A stretch of 8,111 bases of DNA from the NCBI GenBank assembly GCA_014728875.1, contig WJKV01000116.1, forward strand, positions 1-8,111, written 5' to 3'. This document shows, piece by piece, positions 7,101 to 8,111 of this stretch. Each line of letters opens with the position of its first letter. The first letter of the stretch is position 1. Source of the stretch: Candidatus Woesearchaeota archaeon. Its GTDB lineage: Archaea; Nanobdellota; Nanobdellia; Woesearchaeales; WJKV01. The notes under the pieces are model-generated. The model ran no database searches and was not told the origin of the DNA. It worked only from the letters and a program-made list of their open reading frames with translations. A program made the translations under genes and the position numbers.

Positions 7101-7710
7101 GCGCTGCATCAGCGACAGTGCAAAAGCAGGATTCAGCACAGCGCCCTGCGATATCGAGCATAAGGTAAAGGAATGCGTGTTCTGGTACGGTGCATTGTTC
7201 GAGTTCATACCCGGCTGGCTGCTGGCAGAGCAGATTGCGCGGACTGCGAGGGACATCATACGCGAGCTGCCAGGCAGATTGATCAGTGCTGGAAGAGACA
7301 CGCTTTGCTGGGAGTTCGACCAGCAGGTCAAGGCTGCAGAAGGGCCTTACATGAAGGTAGAGAAACTTGAAAAATGTTCAGAAGTCGCGAGCACGAGCGG
7401 GGATCTCCTGTCAGGAAGGCCGTTGTGGCACATTGCGTGCGGCGCAATAGATCTGGCGATGCTCATCTATTCATGGGACAAGTTTGTGGAAAACTACTTT
7501 AATTTTGAGGACATTGATTTTGACTTTTCAATGGACGACCAGTGCAAGGATGCGTTCGATGATTATCACGCTGCTCGGGACGCAGCAGCTGCTGCAGCAC
7601 CTCCTGCCGCTGCTGAAGGATCGTCAGTGCCTGCAGGTGCAGGACAGATGAACCAGACAGGAGGAGGCGCAGGCTACGCAGGCGGAGGAGGCGGAGCAAC
7701 CTATACTTAA
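4117..7710 (+). CDS. Large exported cysteine-rich protein with tandem Ig-like domains (unknown function)
   Basis: A 1197-aa protein. The N-terminus has K/R residues (3-11), a hydrophobic stretch (12-28) and a possible Sec cleavage site near residues 30-36 (TAM..SVTAVQ). Residues about 35-555 are roughly five beta-rich Ig-like domains of about 100 residues; boundaries are marked by NAPRF (134), DLPLI (243), QAPEI (352) and TKPMI (453). Each holds a cysteine pair: C90/C101, C168/C199, C301/C310, C410/C415, C508/C513. A further beta region with C607/C654 follows, then a mainly helical part (about 685-865) with C726, C772 and CAFVMCNQC (831-839). Next come an acidic Glu/Pro linker (876-911), a short GLFGLGILGLAV stretch, a Cys-rich helical domain (about 963-1143) and an Ala- then Gly-rich tail. 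In all there are 28 cysteines, probably mostly disulfide-bonded outside the cell. The start lies 16 bases inside the previous gene with no Shine-Dalgarno, which suggests translational coupling. No enzymatic motif is seen; a structural or adhesive surface role is inferred. Confidence 0.87.
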   Translation: MDKQIRFLTGKAFFMILLVLTMPLFFCTAMQSVTAVQFAGTIREVKIYGEAGIDQVLDETDTGINVEILVADPDVDPNDVLFQSEPMENCIDTTDPNVKKCVAYFQRPLSEDRIIADVSYGTITLGVPYVIDGNAPRFTSFSVTKSVAEGKLVANFAVTDEVKDTGSCAGVSGIEIATDPDFTDIVEQRSYTPADIDDCMLTDSIELPQPSSSGDYTYYARTYDRLLHLQLGQTVSTLYVDVDLPLISDPVLLYQGAESVYVMPGTRDYELKVEIDENYGLHEVLADLTDFGGQADVNGSCTKVSGLFDCRWDVRPTITDTTSSFSGSIKAVDLEGNSQTKTFTIDVQNDNQAPEISSITTDTNDMIGGYETTVMAAVTDAGVGYKEEDILADFTAVNPSLDSRLPADECVDDVCYWYGVTATREGVKTITIFATDLYGQSESRSESITADITKPMITDVTQSTAYPTASDPTPLVFSINATDENGIETAYLDSTEVSTITDPVEGTCDQGMCVFAVADLITSSTVGDVRFVAVDKAGNPSEILSYAIQVFETDIDTVPNEIGLVVGDPSPQKLDRKIATLTPTKVFVPVTFQHQPLVAVRAKTAVCEGLAPFLVQLGGDNPYFVGAELDDSYLVFDILLDEATSKLDRIDFNCSIYSLVARETTVYSNPEIDNITASIELYNIPVGELGDNVMNKLGDIEKSVDKNWWEWIGYAEQLFEGLRKICKLIDVVKNIYTAVEAMKPIVYAASLALEEISGTGQALWDSFLTLECHIRVAKESLWPNDTQYYYTESGYEQAGGTGDFTILDSLTGGKSVAEGEEDIGGFIRRVCAFVMCNQCNRGFGITGVEKFSTMFDDMIKKATSDSKEGMTPTQKLPTETEEEYRQRLRDNPPAEEEAQPPEQEPEEEDDGKGLFGLGILGLAVSDMEGITGAAADEVSDTGQGKIDLNLLKPVGEQFESHFNPRDNWLVALNCLCLPGLIHNAYKYRQMQCIHARCISDSAKAGFSTAPCDIEHKVKECVFWYGALFEFIPGWLLAEQIARTARDIIRELPGRLISAGRDTLCWEFDQQVKAAEGPYMKVEKLEKCSEVASTSGDLLSGRPLWHIACGAIDLAMLIYSWDKFVENYFNFEDIDFDFSMDDQCKDAFDDYHAARDAAAAAAPPAAAEGSSVPAGAGQMNQTGGGAGYAGGGGGATYT
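4219..5781 (+). other. Region encoding about five tandem Ig-like domains with paired cysteines
   Basis: Residues about 35-555 of the 1197-aa protein. Domain openings share a D/N-x-x-x-P-x-I/F pattern, followed by strands ending in VTD or ATD. Four of the domains share one landmark: a strand (LADLTD, LADFTA, AYLDST, VLFQSE) leading to C-x4 to x10-C and then an aromatic strand (RW, YWY, VF, VAYF). Divergence is high, so the repeats are ancient rather than recent duplications. Confidence 0.65.
6742..6849 (+). other. Acidic Glu/Pro-rich linker segment
   Basis: Residues 876-911 of the 1197-aa protein are dominated by Glu, Pro, Asp and Gln and are probably disordered. The segment separates the helical CAFVMCNQC region from the C-terminal Cys-rich domain. 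It is followed directly by a short apolar stretch, GLFGLGILGLAV (914-924), that is too short and Gly-rich for a confident membrane helix. Confidence 0.6.
7003..7308 (+). other. C-terminal cysteine-rich helical domain
   Basis: Residues 963-1064 of the 1197-aa protein contain NPRDNWLVALNCLCLPGLI, NAYKYRQMQC, ARC, TAPC, VKECVFWYGALFEFIPGW and DTLC. The cysteines are C974, C976, C992, C997, C1011, C1020 and C1064. From memory, the arrangement CLPG-x-KYRQ-C-C-C-C-x-(Y/W)G-x-F-x-(I)P recurs in long secreted hypothetical proteins of DPANN archaea; this has not been verified. No Pfam name is known to me. Confidence 0.5.
7567..7707 (+). other. Low-complexity Ala-rich then Gly-rich C-terminal tail
   Basis: The last 47 residues of the 1197-aa protein include a run of six Ala followed by PPAAA, then GGGAGYAGGGGGATYT. 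The GC-rich Gly codons create a GGAGGAGG string (7684-7691), but it is 20 bases from the next ATG, which is too far for a normal Shine-Dalgarno. The tail is probably flexible and may pack into the wall or a partner. Confidence 0.7.
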
Positions 7711-7711
7711 G

Positions 7712-8111
7712 ATGGAAGAAAGAAAACCAGAATACAAACCAACAGAACATCCGATAAGCAGGGTGGACCCCTCAATAGGAAAACCTCTAAGACCGCATTA
7801 TCCACAGACAGAGAAAAAAGCCCTGCCTAAGATACATCCGCATTTCACAAAACGATACGCGCACATGAAGTTTTTACTGATACTTGCGATCATCGCAATA
7901 CTGGTGATAGGTTTTATTGTCATTTTCACGCTAGTGGGCGAGGAACGGCCCACACTCGACATTCCAATCGGCCCTGAAAGAGAAGGGCCGTCTCCCTTAC
8001 TGGAAGAGGTCGCAGAACTCCCGCCTGAGGAAGTTGTTATGGTAGAAGAAGAGTTTATCGCTGCTGAAGAAGCAGAAGAACTTGAAGAGGAAACCGAATT
8101 GCGGGAAGGAC
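7712..8111 (+). CDS. Single-pass membrane protein with Glu-rich outer region (3' partial, unknown function)
   Basis: The ATG at 7712 comes one base after the TAA of the previous gene, and the frame stays open to the window end (133 codons visible). Residues 1-52 are hydrophilic and rich in Pro, Lys and His (KPEYKPTEHP, HPHFTKRYAHMK), with basic residues just before the membrane, so they are probably cytoplasmic by the positive-inside rule. Residues about 53-75 are a clear transmembrane helix (FLLILAIIAILVIGFIVIF). The remainder, outside the cell, is Pro-rich and then strongly acidic (LLEEVAELPPEEV, EAEELEEETEL) and may be a disordered spacer or a coiled coil leading to domains beyond the window. 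No family is recognised. The position implies co-expression with the two upstream surface proteins, perhaps as a further component of the same complex. Confidence 0.8.
   Translation, partial: MEERKPEYKPTEHPISRVDPSIGKPLRPHYPQTEKKALPKIHPHFTKRYAHMKFLLILAIIAILVIGFIVIFTLVGEERPTLDIPIGPEREGPSPLLEEVAELPPEEVVMVEEEFIAAEEAEELEEETELREG

Noticed and set aside
6498..7331. 277-codon open frame on the minus strand
   Set aside because: It is antisense to the Cys-rich C-terminal half of the exported protein. Its Ser/Cys/Pro-rich composition mirrors the Gly/Ala/Glu codons on the other strand, and no family motif is visible.
7684..7691. GGAGGAGG as a Shine-Dalgarno for the gene at 7712
   Set aside because: It is 20 bases from the ATG and is explained by the Gly codons of the tail.

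Overview
The window looks archaeal and most likely comes from a DPANN lineage of the Woesearchaeota/Pacearchaeota kind. Three things point there. Start codons lie about 30 nt downstream of TTTATATA-type TATA boxes with almost no leader. The methionyl-tRNA synthetase is of the archaeal type with a fused C-terminal tRNA-binding OB-fold. Two large exported proteins resemble, from memory only, uncharacterised proteins of those genomes. No search could be run, so the lineage is an inference.

Layout: bases 1-1095 hold the 3' part of metG (+ strand; its start lies before the window). Convergent to it, with a 13-base overlap of the two 3' ends, is a class I SAM-dependent methyltransferase (1083-1814, - strand) that is strikingly AT-rich compared with everything around it. 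A 98-base divergent intergenic region (1815-1912) carries one TATA box for each direction. From 1913 to the end of the window there is a compact + strand cluster of three genes. The first (1913-4132) encodes a 739-aa membrane-anchored protein with a pilin-like N-terminal motif and beta-sandwich domains. The second (4117-7710) encodes a 1197-aa exported, cysteine-rich protein with about five Ig-like domains. The third (7712 to beyond 8111) encodes a single-pass membrane protein with a glutamate-rich outer part, truncated by the window edge.

The three cluster genes overlap by 16 bases or are separated by 1 base and share one visible promoter, so they are probably co-transcribed and translationally coupled. 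All three products are predicted to sit in or outside the membrane. The best reading is a dedicated cell-surface assembly of unknown function: anchor, large disulfide-stapled ectodomain protein and accessory membrane protein. This cluster is the part of the window most likely to be an undescribed system. The metG and methyltransferase genes have no evident functional tie to it. I found no RNA genes, CRISPR arrays, insertion sequences or origins.
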